Of a DNA stretch of 64,000 nt, positions 45,472-56,645 are shown piece by piece. The notes below the pieces were generated by a model. It saw only the letters and a list, made by a program, of their open reading frames with translations. It was not told where the DNA came from and ran no database searches. Position 1 is the first letter of the stretch. Every line of letters starts with the position of its first letter. A program made the position numbers and the translations under genes. This DNA comes from Marthasterias glacialis (Eukaryota > Echinodermata > Asteroidea > Forcipulatida > Asteriidae), in NCBI GenBank assembly GCA_911728455.2, contig OU452227.1, positions 16,322,110-16,386,109 of the forward strand. Reading direction: 5' to 3'.

Positions 45472-46173
45472 TTAAATCTCGATGGTCTTTCGCAGGATCC
45501 TAGCTGTTCCCAAAAGTTCCGCCTTCTGCAGCAAATCTACCCTCACAGTTGTGCCTATTTGATCCAGATGCTTCTCCAGTGCCTTCGGAATAGTGCCAAG
45601 TGCTCCAACCACCACAGGGACTACTTTCACTTTCACCTGCCAAATCTTACGAAGTTCCCTTGCCAAGTACTGGTACTTCTCGATCTTTTCCATCTCCTTA
45701 GAAGCCACCCTTATATCACCCGGCACAGCTATGTCGATGATATGACACATCTTCTTTGTCTTATCTAAGACTACAACATCCGGACGTCTATGTTCTATAA
45801 CATGATCAGTCTGAATGTTAAAGTCCCAGAGGATCTTGACCTCGTCGGTCTCTACAACTTTCTCTGGAACATGGTCGTACCACTTGGCATGCACCTGGAC
45901 ACCATACTTCTTACACAGATCCCAGTGAATCACCTTAGCCAACTTGTCATGTCTGCCTTTGTACTCCGTCTGGGCCATCTTACTACATTCGCTGACAATA
46001 TGAAATACAGTCTCTTCTGCCTTGTTGCACATTCTACACATAGGAGAGACGTTCGTTTTCTCTATCCTCGCCTTCATTACATTTGTCCTTAGAGACTGGT
46101 CTTGCGCCGCAGTAATCAAGCCCTCGGTTTCCTTCTTCAGTTCTCCGCTCTTTAACCAAAACCAACTTGCCAC
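45472..46173 (-). CDS. LINE ORF, C-terminal endonuclease part (copy 1)
   Basis: 233 residues. A CCHC knuckle CRMCNKAEETVFHIVSEC is followed by KILWDFNIQTDHVIEHRRPD and VVVLDKTKKMCHIIDIAVPG, the PD...D-x-K-like core of the restriction-enzyme-like endonuclease of R2/R4-type LINEs. This nuclease nicks the target for reverse transcription primed on chromosomal DNA. Nearly identical to copy 2, with only about four residue changes across this stretch, so the two copies are recent relatives. Confidence 0.82.
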   Translation of the reverse strand: MASWFWLKSGELKKETEGLITAAQDQSLRTNVMKARIEKTNVSPMCRMCNKAEETVFHIVSECSKMAQTEYKGRHDKLAKVIHWDLCKKYGVQVHAKWYDHVPEKVVETDEVKILWDFNIQTDHVIEHRRPDVVVLDKTKKMCHIIDIAVPGDIRVASKEMEKIEKYQYLARELRKIWQVKVKVVPVVVGALGTIPKALEKHLDQIGTTVRVDLLQKAELLGTARILRKTIEI

Positions 46174-46575
46174 TTCTTGTGTACATCTCAGGAACCGGCC
46201 ATGGAGTGGCTTGTTCCTTCAATCTTGGTGTCTTTCCTCTTTCCTTTCCCTCTTGTACTCCTGCAGCCCAGCTTTGTCTGCCGTCGTGTACATTCGTGCA
46301 ATTTTCAGCAAGTTCTCCTCGGTGCTCCTGACATGACGATGCAGGCTCCTTCGCTCGATATTGACGCTGTCTGCCACGCTCAGTACCTTGCCCAGACTAT
46401 CGTTGTTGGCTGTCAGATTCGTTCACCATGTCTTCATGCTCTCACTCAGAAGACGTTTTACTGCATCGGCCACTCCAACCATATCCAGACATTCCATTAT
46501 CCATGTGTGTGACACCATGTCGTACGCCTTCTTGTAATCGATCCACGCCATTGCCAAGTTAGTCTTTCTGCTCCT

Positions 46576-48213
46576 TCAGTCCTTCAACACAGCCTTATCG
46601 ATGATAAGTTGATCTTTCGTACCTCTGGACCGCTTCTTACAGCTTTTCTGCTCCTCCGGAAACAACTGATGGTCATCCAGATGGCGATAGAGATCCTCTG
46701 CAATCATGCTGGTCAAGAGTTTATACATCACGGGCAAGCATGTGATTGGTCTATAATTACTTGCAATGTTACCTTTCTTGACATCCTTCATTATCAAAAC
46801 CGTTCTTGCTTCAGTCATCCAGGTGGGGACCTTACCCTGTACTAGACAGTCTTGCAGTTGTAGGGCCATTCGCTCATGTAAACTACGGAAGTTCTTCAAC
46901 CAGTACCCATGCACATGATCCGGACCGGGGGCTTTCCAGTTTGGCACTTTCCCTACCTGTCTTTTTACCGTGTCCACGTCTATCTGGTATCCTTCTTGCT
47001 GTTGTACGTCTCTCAATTCATCTTTCACATCCGTTAGCCAATCAGCTTGTCGGTTGTGCTGGAGTGGTCGGTCCCAAATACCACCCCAGAAAGTTTTTGC
47101 CTCTGCTGGCCTCGGACCCGCTTGCGTGCTGTCAATCTTTCCGTCCAACTCCTTAAACAGCTGGCGCTGATTGGTGTTAAACAGCCTATTCTGGTGAAAC
47201 TGCCTCACCCTGTCATCATACCTCTTCACCTTTGCGGCCTTAGCCTTAACCCTTTGTTTGATCTCCTCTATAACTACACTTACCCCCTTACCTTTCACAT
47301 TGTATTTTGTCATGATTGTATTCCTCCAGTCTGAACCTTTTATTAAACCCTTACTAATTTGTTCTAGTCTGCTGAGATCCCTTCGTAAATCTTTTATTTG
47401 ACCCTCTAGCCTACGTTTCCACCATGGTGTACTGTTTTCATGTTCTGGACTTGAAGCCTTCACACCTAACTTTTCTCCTACTACAACTGCCCCTGCAAAC
47501 ATAAGACGGTTAGTTTCCAAAAGATTGTTAGTACTCACCGACCCAAGGACTTTACTTACCATGGCTGACATATCTGTCAGCCTTTTCCTTGGAACCCGGC
47601 GCAAAGCCGGGATACTCCACCCGTTTGACACTTTAGCCGCTCTCATCACCTCTTGAACCCTCGTCTTAATCTGCACCTCCTCCTCCGTAAGCTCTAAACC
47701 TTCCTCTTCGTCTATGCCTCCGTCATCCTGACCATCTTGCAATCCTGGCAGATCTACCTCATCTTCAGTCTGCGAGCTAGCAGCAGCCACATCCTCCGGT
47801 ACGTGGTGGTTAACAATCTCCGTTCTATTACTTTCAGCTTGTACTTTTCTCCTCATCTCCTCAATTTCAACATTTGTCAACCACCGGTTTCGTTTGATTG
47901 TACTTATCTGGTCTGCAAGATGCTGCTCACTGATGTCGAACATTTCTTTATCTTGCCATAGACTAAACATTCTCTTCCTGTATCCTCTCTTGTCTGGCAC
48001 ACTCTTAATGTAGCATTCCATCGCTATTTTGTTATCGTTCTTACTCCATTTTCTCCTGGTTGCAACACAAATCCTGTTGTGAGCTGTTTGGATACGATCT
48101 GGAGGTACCTGCTCAGGCATACCAACCAGATCGGGTGAAGGACTTCCTCTCTGGGAGTTTGTCACTATTTCACCGTTTACTTGATGCTCCATAGCACTTG
48201 TCATTATTATCAC
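46576..48213 (-). CDS. LINE ORF, N-terminal half with start of RT
   Basis: 545 residues. Residues 50-120 are a basic region (RRKWSKNDNKIAMECYIKS) typical of the N-terminus of this LINE group. Around 150-190 there is an acidic stretch, then long helical segments. From about 430, PNWKAPGPDHVHGYWLKNF and NYRPITCLPVMYKLLTSMIA are RT motifs 0-2. The frame ends at a TGA, after which, in the same frame, MAWIDYKKAYDMVSHTW continues with the motif A Asp (46555-46500), followed by another stop. The true protein was therefore longer, and the stop at 46576 is a lesion. Confidence 0.8.
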   Translation of the reverse strand: MIIMTSAMEHQVNGEIVTNSQRGSPSPDLVGMPEQVPPDRIQTAHNRICVATRRKWSKNDNKIAMECYIKSVPDKRGYRKRMFSLWQDKEMFDISEQHLADQISTIKRNRWLTNVEIEEMRRKVQAESNRTEIVNHHVPEDVAAASSQTEDEVDLPGLQDGQDDGGIDEEEGLELTEEEVQIKTRVQEVMRAAKVSNGWSIPALRRVPRKRLTDMSAMVSKVLGSVSTNNLLETNRLMFAGAVVVGEKLGVKASSPEHENSTPWWKRRLEGQIKDLRRDLSRLEQISKGLIKGSDWRNTIMTKYNVKGKGVSVVIEEIKQRVKAKAAKVKRYDDRVRQFHQNRLFNTNQRQLFKELDGKIDSTQAGPRPAEAKTFWGGIWDRPLQHNRQADWLTDVKDELRDVQQQEGYQIDVDTVKRQVGKVPNWKAPGPDHVHGYWLKNFRSLHERMALQLQDCLVQGKVPTWMTEARTVLIMKDVKKGNIASNYRPITCLPVMYKLLTSMIAEDLYRHLDDHQLFPEEQKSCKKRSRGTKDQLIIDKAVLKD

Positions 48214-48596
48214 AAAATTGTGAGAAAGTTTGTAGTTTTAGGGGAAATTACATACAGCAACGCTGTAGAATATTCAACCCTATGGAGACCGCTCAACACT
48301 GGTTGTAATAGAGATGTTCCAAAGGACGCAGATGATGCGCGCGTCCGTTCACTGATACAATGTACACTGTGCGGTCTACGTTGATCAAAGTTTTCAAAAC
48401 ACAGAAAAATCCAACACTTTTCCACCAAAAATAGCAACAAGATCTTAACTAGTTGTCTTCAAACTTACCCTGCGGTGTCTACCAAGTAGTACCAACAAGG
48501 AGTTAACTTTTGGTGTAAAATAAATGACAGGAAACAATTTTTATCTTCAAAAGAATCGAGAGCCGATCTGAAACAGTGCTCCTTGTCTTGCCACCA

Positions 48597-50428
48597 TATT
48601 ATTATTATTATTATTATTTCATGATGTCACAGCATGCAAAAGAAAGATCTCATTTTCCTCTGTGCCGGTAACTCCTTGAGTCGGGCTACGTCCTGTAGCC
48701 TTAGATCTCGAGGGTCTTTCGCAGGATCCTAGCTGTTCCCAAAAGTGCCGCCTTCTGCAGCAAATCTACCCTCACAGTTGTGCCTATTTGATCCAGATGC
48801 TTCTCCAGTGCCTTCGGAATAGTGCCAAGAGCTCCAACCACCACAGGGACTACTTTCACTTTCACCTGCCAAATCTTACGAAGTTCCCTGGCCAAGTCCT
48901 GATACTTCTCGATCTTTTCCATCTCCTTAGAAGCCACCCTTATATCACCCGGCACAGCTATGTCGATGATATGACACATCTTCTTCGTCTTATCTAAGAC
49001 TACAACATCCGGACGTCTATGTTCTATAACATGATCAGTCTGAATGTTAAAGTCCCAGAGGATCTTGACCTCGTCGGTCTCTACAACTTTCTCTGGAACA
49101 TGGTCGTACCACTTGGCATGCACCTGGACACCATACTTCTTACACAGATCCCAGTGAATCACCTTAGCCAACTTGTCATGTCTGCCTTTGTACTCCGTCT
49201 GGGCCATCTTACTACATTCGCTGACAATATGAAATACAGTCTCTTCTGCCTTGTTGCACATTCTACACATAGGAGAGACGTTCATTTTCTCTATCCTCGC
49301 CTTCATTACATTTGTCCTTAGAGACTGGTCTTGCGCCGCAGTAATCAAGCCCTCGGTTTCCTTCTTCAGTTCTCCGCTCTTTAACCAATTCCAGGATTTG
49401 CAACTCGCCACTTCTTCTGTACATCTCAGGAACCGGCCATGGAGTGGCTTGTTCCTCCAATCTTGGTGTCTTTCCTCTTTCCTTTCCCTCTTGTACTCCT
49501 TCGGCCCAGCTTCGTCTGCCGTCGTGTACTTTCGTGCAATTTTCAGCAAGTTCTCCTCGGTGCTCCTGACATGACGATGCAGGCTCCTTCGCTCGATATT
49601 GACGCTGTCTGCCACGCTCAGTAACCCCCTTCCGCCCTCTGACCTCGGAAGATAGAGTCTGCTGACATTTGCCCGCGAATGTAGCATGCCATGCATGGTC
49701 ATCAGCTTTCTTGTCCTTCTGTCAGTAACATCTAAATCTTCTTTAGTCCACTCAATAATACCCCCACTGTACCTCATCAAAGACACGGCTCATGTGTTAA
49801 TCGCCTTGATCATGTTTCCCCCGTTCAGTTTGGACTTTAAACATTTCTTCACCCGCCTGATGTATTCTGCCCTCAGCCTTACCTTTGATTCCTCGTGAAG
49901 GACGTGGTCTGACTCTAGCACACCAAGATACCGATAACTTTCCTCCTCACCCAAAGCCCTCATCTGTGCACCATCTGGCAGAGCGATGCCATCGGAATGT
50001 ACCCTCTTTCCCCTCTTCATGGTCATTGAAGCACATTTCTCCAGACCAAACTGCATCCCAATGTCATCACTGAAAATCCTGACGGTCTGCACCAAAGAAT
50101 CGATCTCCGCCTCATTCTTTGCAAATAACTTCAAATCGTCCATAAACAGGAGATGGTTGATCTTACATCTGTCCCTCTTCATTACATAGCCAGCACTCAC
50201 ATTCCTCAGAATCATCGACAGGGGCATCAATGCCAGAACAAAAAGCAGCGGAGACAGAGAGTCACCCTGGAAAATACCTCTTCTTATGCATACCTTGCCC
50301 AGACTATCGTTGTTGGCTGTCAGATTCGTTCGCCACGTCTTCATGCTCTCACTCAGAAGACGTTTTACTGCATCGGCCACTCCAACCATATCCAGACATT
50401 CCATTATCCATGTGTGTGACACCATGTC
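48597..50428 (-). mobile_element. RLE-type LINE (R4/Dong-like), copy 2, 5' truncated
   Basis: Runs from a break at 50428 (inside the RT motif A region, just after MVSHTW in reverse) to an (att)n tail at 48597-48619. Beyond 50428 similarity to copy 1 stops abruptly, the usual 5' truncation of LINEs. This copy retains the part of RT that copy 1 has lost. The two copies are head to tail, with copy 1 starting directly after this tail, as expected if copy 1 inserted into the TAA repeats of copy 2. The Dong element is known to prefer TAA repeats. Confidence 0.85.
48701..50428 (-). pseudogene. LINE RT and endonuclease of copy 2
   Basis: Two adjoining stretches in the same frame, separated by one TGA at 49787-49789 (AINT-stop-AVSLMRYSGG). 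The upstream stretch has GIFQGDSLSPLLF (RT motif B), LLFMDDLKLFAKNEAE (motif C, catalytic Asp pair) and MQFGLEKCASMTMKRG (motif D region). The downstream 361 residues include the thumb region, CRMCNKAEETVFHIVSEC and RRPDVVVLDKTKK as in copy 1. Only the single TGA and the missing 5' half disable it. Confidence 0.85.
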
Positions 50429-50639
50429 ACTAGAGAACACTCTTACATATGATGACAAGAAACCTACATTTTGAAAGAGTACGGCCGTATCCGATTTGGT
50501 GGCTACAGCTGCAGCTGTTGCTATGGCTGTTGCTATATACTTAAATGAGGCTGAGGCCTTATACTTAAATGCATTATAATGATGACAAAATGGAGGAAGT
50601 CCTCCTTTTCCGAAAATATCCGAAAGGTTCTGCACATTG

Positions 50640-51000
50640 TCATTAACATTCGGACCAAGCTTTTAGGCTGGTTTAGTGGAACAGGTTGTGTATTGATTAA
50701 AAACAGGGCGTGCGTGTGAAATCTTGTCAGGCAGAAAACCGGGGACCAAGTAAATTGGAGGAAAATGCTTGATGAAAAAGAAGATGAAATGATATAGAGC
50801 TACACGTAGATGTATCTTAATCTACTTGGAAATTTTAAAAAATTTGTTTCTCCTGCAATGCATCTTCTTTTTGTAACTTTGTATGTACTTTTTAAAATTG
50901 TTTATGTAACTTGTCTTATGATGGCCCATTGAAAATCATCTTAGTGGTGACATGGCTACCGTCAATAAATAAATAAAGCTGTTATTATTACAATATTAAA
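50640..51000 (+). mobile_element. 3' tail of another LINE
   Basis: The sequence atggcccattgaaaatcatc, then gtggtgacatggctaccgtc and aataaataaataaagctg with a terminal tattattac run, resembles the 3' UTR of CR1/L2/jockey-group LINEs (cccattgaaaat..., (t)aataaa). No coding part is seen upstream. Confidence 0.5.
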
Positions 51001-52240
51001 AAGCTCAATGATCTTCTGAATTAGTAATCCATGGATCAGTCACATTAAAGTTTTTTCCTTTACATCGGCGAAAGTGATTTTTTTAAGTGTTGCGGTCCTT
51101 TCCTTTAGGCCATTGAAAATTGTTCTTCATACACTTTTCAGTATTCAAGATTGTCTTGACGGTTTACAAACCATAACATTGTGGACAAATAATAAGAAAA
51201 ACAATCTGAGACTTAACACTAAATGTAAATGTCGTTGATTTCCCACACACGTGCGTCGATCACGCATTGTCTTGAAGTTTCTCCCAGTATCATAGGTCAA
51301 TCAAATCTCCAGACGTAAAATACATTAACTGTATATGGAAAATGGATCTTTTGCCAGAGGAAGTACATACTGAGGACTTGTACATGCAGAAGATGTTTAG
51401 GATGCTTATGTGCATCCGTACAGACAGGATTATTACTTTTTAGACACAGCGTTTTCCCAATTTTTTGGATTCTATCACATAGCTTTATAGCACAGGGGTC
51501 TGAGCCTATTAAAAGGGCAAAAAGATGGATTTCTGATCTAAATCAGAAAAGTTTCATCTTAAAAAGATAATAAGAAAAAAAAATGTTCTTTGAAAGTGAC
51601 AAGGAAATCACTCATAATGATCCAGACCATGGCCCCTGTTAGGGGGCTTCACGCTTTGCACTTACACTCACGATACCGAAGACTATAACGTTTCCTCTTT
51701 TGGGTCTGTGCGTGCACGTGTGCAACCCTATGCCTCAAGTAATGGCTATAGGGTAGGCCATGTGGGATGTCATGTGATGTGAGCTTTACACAACCTTCTA
51801 TTCTGTATGCACTGTGCATGTTGTGCTGGGAACTATCATATCAACTGTCTTCTTTGTGCGTATTTTTGTTTTTCTATTTTTAAAAGAGATGTTTCTGCCG
51901 TGTGCACACACATACCACGCGCATAACGCGCTGACAGTGTTCATCAATTAAGGTAGCTGGTACGAGTATGAAACCAACATAATGCAAGCATAAAGACGAA
52001 CACAACCAAAGTATTTCCATTTATGATGCTGTTAATTTTCAATGCTCATAGTCTGGTTCTTGAAAACATGCATAAATTGTTGATTATGTTTAAGAGATTA
52101 AGAGCAAAGCAAAAACTGAACAGTCGAAATAATGGCCCTTGAACATGAATAGAAAATATCGGCGAAAGAAAAATCACAAATTCTGATGTTTTTTACCGTC
52201 TTTTGTTGTTAAAAGGTATTTATTAATGGCAATAACAATG
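51001..52240. other. Intron sequence without recognised feature
   Basis: AT-rich end of ALG1 intron 1 with no open frame above 60 codons of interest and no clear repeats. Confidence 0.35.
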
Positions 52241-52244
52241 TGAG

Positions 52245-52395
52245 GACCTGGTTTTCACTGCGTGGTAATGACCTTGGTTGTTGGCTGGTTAATGAACCTC
52301 GCCTTCGGCTTGGTCCATTCGGCTTGGCCTTCGGCTCGGTCCATTAACAGCGGCCAGCCACCAACCCGGTCATTACCACGAAGTGAAGAACTCAC
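52245..52395. mobile_element. Hairpin-forming short element
   Basis: Arms tgcgtggtaatgacc...ttggttgttggctggttaatg and cattaacagcggccagcc...ggtcattaccacg face each other around a tcggcttggtccattcggc centre. A half-copy (taagtggtaatgaccaagtt, ggtggctggc) occurs at 62085-62130, so this is a dispersed family. Confidence 0.6.
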
Positions 52396-52904
52396 ACTGT
52401 TATTCCCTAAATAATATACATGTGTAATGGCTCTTGACAAATGTTTTTCCATGTACTGGAACTAGCAGCAAGAAAGCTTTTGTTTAAAGGATAATTGCTT
52501 TTTAAATTGTGATTTTTCCTTTTTTTCATTATTAGGTTTTCTCAAGTGTAATGGTTGCAAACTACAAATTAGGCCATTAGTCATTACACCATACAGCAAA
52601 GACCCACACAGTGCTCAGTAATCATCAGAGACCTAATTCATGATGATCACATGCACATGTTGCAAAAATTTGGCAGAAAAACAATGTCTCGATCTTCGCC
52701 TTTGACAAACTGTCTGAACTTGAAGCCAGATTTTAAGCTAATTGACTGAATTCAACCTATGATAAGTATTCGATTAGCCAATCAAATACTGACCTTCGTG
52801 ACTGCTTCTTCACGTTGACTAAATGTCGGTCACTTCCAAATTTGTGATCTTATACAACCACTATTATATGTTATTTACACTATAAGTATATTTGCTGTTC
52901 ACAG

Positions 52905-52985
52905 GATCAAAGCCTCGTGGAGATCTACTTATAAATGACAAAATCAAACTACACATCATATCAGATCCACCAGGATTTCAAAGAG
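52905..52985 (+). CDS. ALG1: ALG1 exon 2
   Basis: 81 bp between acceptor tgttcacag|gatc and donor agag|gtaagt. The phase fits exon 1 (G|GA = Gly) and gives SKPRGDLLINDKIKLHIIS then DPPGFQR. This matches the part of ALG1 just after the first GT-B beta-alpha unit (in vertebrates, NSKPHDELL and so on). It lies 18,639 bp downstream of exon 1. Confidence 0.9.
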
Positions 52986-53269
52986 GTAAGTAATCATTTG
53001 CCTCATAAATTAGACAGCAAGACAACATGTTCCTCAAGAGTTGTCACAAGTTCGCCATATAAAATTGTATTCATTAAGGAAGTAAAGTCCAATTTGTTTA
53101 ACCATTTAGCGCCGGATGACATGTATACATGCAAATGTTCCCTTGCCTAGAAACGGAAGCGGTTTACAGACGCCATAGTGTACAATTGGATAAGCGGAGC
53201 AAAGGTCGCCCGGACATTTCACTGCTGAGTGTGCACAGACCACGCACACGCTTTCTATTGCTTCGTTGC

Positions 53270-53450
53270 ACCCACACAAAGACAAAACATGATCTTGAAT
53301 ATTTCATCTTTTTCTGGCCATTGAGAGGTGGTTTTTGTGTTATCCTCGATTCCAGACCTTTGTCCTTTTGTTCCAAGAAGAGGATTACGAGACATCAGGA
53401 GGCTTCCACCATGTTCATTCATTGTATTTCGCCTCAATGGAGGTAAGTCA
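53270..53450. mobile_element. Fragment of the 58.3-59.8 kb foldback family
   Basis: Shares cagacctttgtccttttgtt, gaggattacga and cttccaccatgttcattcatt with the inverted arms of the element at 58330-59775 (as its right arm read in reverse). Located in ALG1 intron 2. Confidence 0.6.
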
Positions 53451-53703
53451 AAGTGAGCCGGGAATCAAGCCATGGTTCCAGGTTCCAGTATCAATCTTAA
53501 ATGGTTGATGTTTTGCAAATAACGGTGCGTGAATTGGACATTTTCTTGGGTCGATCGGGTCGCTCTAATCCTCTTAAGGAGAAAGTAGACTCTGATGTTG
53601 CAGGCTGTACAATTGCTCTGGAACAGGATACTGTGTTTTGATGATGCGCAAAGGCGGGAAAGCTGGAACTGGAAGCTTGTAGAAGTGGGTAGGAAGTGTG
53701 TGC

Positions 53704-54195
53704 TCACTGAAGTGAGTCAGTTTGAAACAAGCACAGGAAAGGGACTTTTACATGTACATGTATATGTTGAGGGTAGATGGAGGGTACACGTAGATGACCC
53801 AGTGTAGTGGGCAGGTGATGTGGTCGTTGATAGAGGAGGTCCATTGTTCGGGAAGAGGGGGAGCAAAATGTCACTAATTTCTGTAAGCCGATATCCTGAG
53901 GAATGGTATGAATATGATGCTTGTAGATGTCAATGGCCTCTTGTATTCTTCTGGGATGCCAAAGCTGGATTTGAGTGATGAGTTCTGCTGACTCACTTGA
54001 CTTGATGATCGATGATAAGAGAGTGTTTGACGGTGGCTGTTTTGTTGAAGTCCCCCTTCTGTCTGTGTCCTTGATGTTCTTTGTATCTTGTGGGAAGGTG
54101 TTTAATATGACATTGCTTTTGGTCTGCAATGTAATTGTGTATTGTTTGCAGATTATTCCTTGATCTATCATCCTACATGTATGTATAAATTTCAA
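53704..54195 (-). pseudogene. Fragment possibly from a GIY-YIG (Penelope-like) ORF
   Basis: A 163-residue frame with NTFPQDTKNIKDTDRRG and then ESAELITQIQLWHPRRIQEA, IDIYKHHIHTIPQDIGLQ. The order resembles the end of Penelope-like element proteins, where a D-x-R-x-G-V-V-Y-x-I-P-C start of GIY-YIG and a final RRIxEAIxIxK...Q-G motif occur. The catalytic GIY-YIG block itself is deleted. Tentative. Confidence 0.35.
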
Positions 54196-54301
54196 TCTTG
54201 ATGTCGCTGTTCTTCATCAGGAACTGGCAGTCCTGCATTTTAAGAAATACAAGGAGAGCTATAAACTGCTCTCTTTAATCTGACCATTCATGATGTTTAA
54301 T

Positions 54302-55130
54302 TTACAACACACTAAGTGAGTACCTCTCATCATCATCATCAGGTCGACTACAGCTTCTGCTTGCGTTGGGTACGATGATGGATACACCACATGTCCCTTG
54401 ATCCAACATAAGCATCCTCAGTTCATCAGTTGTTGCATCTCCGCTGTCTTCCATCAGGGTCTTGACCATAGTTTTGGTGGGGCGCCCACAATTCACCCTT
54501 CCGTGTTTTGGTTCCCAGATGATAACTTGACTGGCAGGAAGCTCTGGGTGCTGCAGACAGTGACCAGCAAGTTGTAATCATCTTCCAGCTATCTTGCTTG
54601 ATAACTGGGGAAGTTTGCCATAGAGCTCCTCATTGGTCACTTTCTCCATCCAGCTGATGTTGAAGGCCTTCCGGAGCATTCTAGTGTAGTGGCCATCAAA
54701 GGATTGGTATGAACTTAGTAAGCGTCCAATTGCCGCTACAAAGATTCTCTTCTTGAATCCTCTAGAGAGGTTGGAGGCCCAGATATTCTCCATATCGTTG
54801 AGGGCTTTCCAGACAAAGACCTCTACTCACCTTGATGTCCTTTTCTGAGCTCCCAATGAATGAACCAAGGTACTTAAAGTCAGAGACTCGCATTGAGCGG
54901 GGCACCCTCTATGGTCTTGAGAGGTTCTTGGTCTGCTATGTTGTAGGTCACATACTCAGTCTTTTTGGCGTTGAGGTGTAGACCGACTTTGTTGCTCTCG
55001 GTTTCTAATCTTGACAGGAGGGACTGAGCATCTGCAGAGGCAGCAATTGCACTCGCACTCCAGAAATAATGAAGGACTAGACTGATGGTCTCAATTGGAA
55101 TGTTACTAAATCTGAAGTTGTGCATAACAG
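54302..55130 (-). pseudogene. LINE reverse transcriptase C-terminal fragment
   Basis: Three minus-strand pieces in order: SLLSRLETESNKVGLHLNAK with KTEYVTYN (RT palm end), then GFKKRIFVAAIGRLL, YTRMLRKAFNISWMEKVTN and ELYGKLPQLSSKIAGR (thumb and connection), then GRVNCGRPTKTMVKTLMEDS. These match the C-terminus of common non-LTR RTs of aquatic invertebrates. Frameshifts near 54580 and 54800 and loss of the upstream FADD box make it a relic. A different LINE family from the RLE copies at 45-50 kb. Confidence 0.7.
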
Positions 55131-55241
55131 TTCAGAAGTCAACTTGAATCCTAAAGTTGGAATTTTCTTAAGTTTGATAAATGTTTTCTTTGAGAAAAAG
55201 GTTTTAATTTAATGATATGTATTTAAAACCTCTCATTTCAG

Positions 55242-55348
55242 TGTTTCCCAGTGTCATCAGCTATGTGTCCAAGGTGATCTGGCAATCAATGCAGTTATAC
55301 TATGTGATGCTATTTAAACTTCAGTGGCCTTCACACATATTGGTTCAG
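55242..55348 (+). CDS. ALG1: ALG1 exon 3
   Basis: 107 bp between acceptor ctcatttcag|tg and donor ttcag|gtaatt. It joins exon 2 as G|TG (Val), giving VFPSVISYVSKVIWQSMQLY, then YVMLFKLQWPSHILVQ. In ALG1 this amphipathic/hydrophobic stretch precedes the NPPAIP motif of exon 4 and is thought to contact the membrane. It ends on a codon boundary. Confidence 0.9.
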
Positions 55349-55699
55349 GTAATTTCCATCATGTATACATTCATAACCAGTACACTGCATGTCAGAATTT
55401 AACCAAGTTCAGCCGAGGTAATACATTGTTACAGTGTAATAGTAATACATTGATAATTTGTGCATTCCACTATTTTACAAGACCATTGCAGAATGTTATA
55501 AAATAATGTTGGCAATAAACGGAAATTGCATTGGTTTTTTATTTTCTTCAATATATGTTGTTAGCCCCAGCCACCATCCAAGCAGAACTATTCATCCCTT
55601 TTGTTGGTTGGGATTGCATCTTATATTATCCCCTATAATTTGTAAAATTCAGCAAGATGCTGTCCCTTCAGACTAGCCAGGTGTACATTTAATAGTTGT

Positions 55700-56490
55700 T
55701 GCCTGGCATGATGGGGTCCATGGCGTTTTGAACACACCGTGTTATATCATGGTATTAGATTTCAGCAAAATAAGAGGCAAACAAAATAAAGAGAACACCT
55801 GGGCAGTTTGTTTTTAACTGTTATTAAAATGTGAACATTAAAACTTTGTACCAACTTTATTTTGGGAAATTGTAGTTGATGTTGATTTTTACTGTAGAAA
55901 TGTTTATGTTCAGAGCAAAATTTGACATCCACTGATGTTGCGTGGCTTGGTTAAGAGTTAGGCCCTATGACTGCTTACTTTCATTATAATGTATATGTCT
56001 ATGTTTCATTATATATGTCAGGAGTTGTCACAGAAGTGGCGCTAATTGATTGATTTGTGTAGTTTTTTGACAGTTCACAATAATCTGAGAGGACGGGCGT
56101 CAGTGAATCTAATGTGTTCTTTCCAATTGGAGCGTTGACATACCACACCACATCATTCTCTGTTACAGAATTACACCCAGATGTTGCCAAAGCCATTTAC
56201 ACTGAGGATTGAGCTTGCTCATGTACATGTACATGTACAACTCAAAGCTTGTAACAGGGCAAAGTGGACTGTCTGATTAGAAGGAAATAAATGAATTATA
56301 AATATTAGAATGAGTAAATAAATAAATGAAGGTATGAATCTGAATTCGAATCTACTATTCACCCAAAACTCACGACAATGCAAGACAACATGTAGAAAAC
56401 ACTTTGAATTACTGTGTGCATAACCTACATCTGTACATAAAGTTGGTGAAACAAAAAATTCACTTGACTGACAAAATCATTTAATCTCAC
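55700..56490. other. Intron sequence without recognised feature
   Basis: AT-rich part of ALG1 intron 3; a 20-bp tacatgtacatgtacatgta-like run lies near 56220-56238. Nothing else supported. Confidence 0.35.
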
Positions 56491-56493
56491 CTG

Positions 56494-56645
56494 TGGTGGA
56501 TTTCACAAAGTGATAGGACTAGTCTTATCTTGAGTTAGGATGAGTATCTAGGTCCTAACTTTTAGGACTAGTCATATGTTAGGACTAGTCATAAGTTAGG
56601 ACTAGTCTTACATGTAAGTTAGGACTAGTTTATTAAATCCACCCC
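56494..56645. mobile_element. MITE of the aggactagtc family
   Basis: Ends ggtggatttcacaaagtga and aaactagtttattaaatccacc-type complements (tttattaaatccacc). The interior repeats ttaggactagtc five times. It sits in ALG1 intron 3. Such hydrophobically repeated actagt blocks with a 'ttcacaaag' end are common in marine invertebrates. Confidence 0.65.

Larger units (their letters stand above)
45376..48596 (-). mobile_element. RLE-type LINE (R4/Dong-like), copy 1, internally deleted
   Basis: Minus-strand non-LTR retrotransposon. The 5' part encodes 545 residues (48213-46576), the 3' part the C-terminal 233 residues (46173-45472). The 3' tail is a short AAT-rich run (45376-45390) abutting the CTAG end of Helitron copy A. 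Compared with copy 2, about 670 bp of RT (copy 2 positions 49624-50290) are missing: the sequence passes directly from ctcagta to ccttgcccag at 46385. That removes RT motif B and the FMDD catalytic box, so this copy is dead. The 5' end directly abuts the (att)n tail of copy 2. Confidence 0.88.

Noticed and set aside
45379-50433. Plus-strand open frames of 60-129 codons
   Set aside because: They are antisense shadows of the LINE coding sequence, which carries clear RT and endonuclease motifs on the minus strand.
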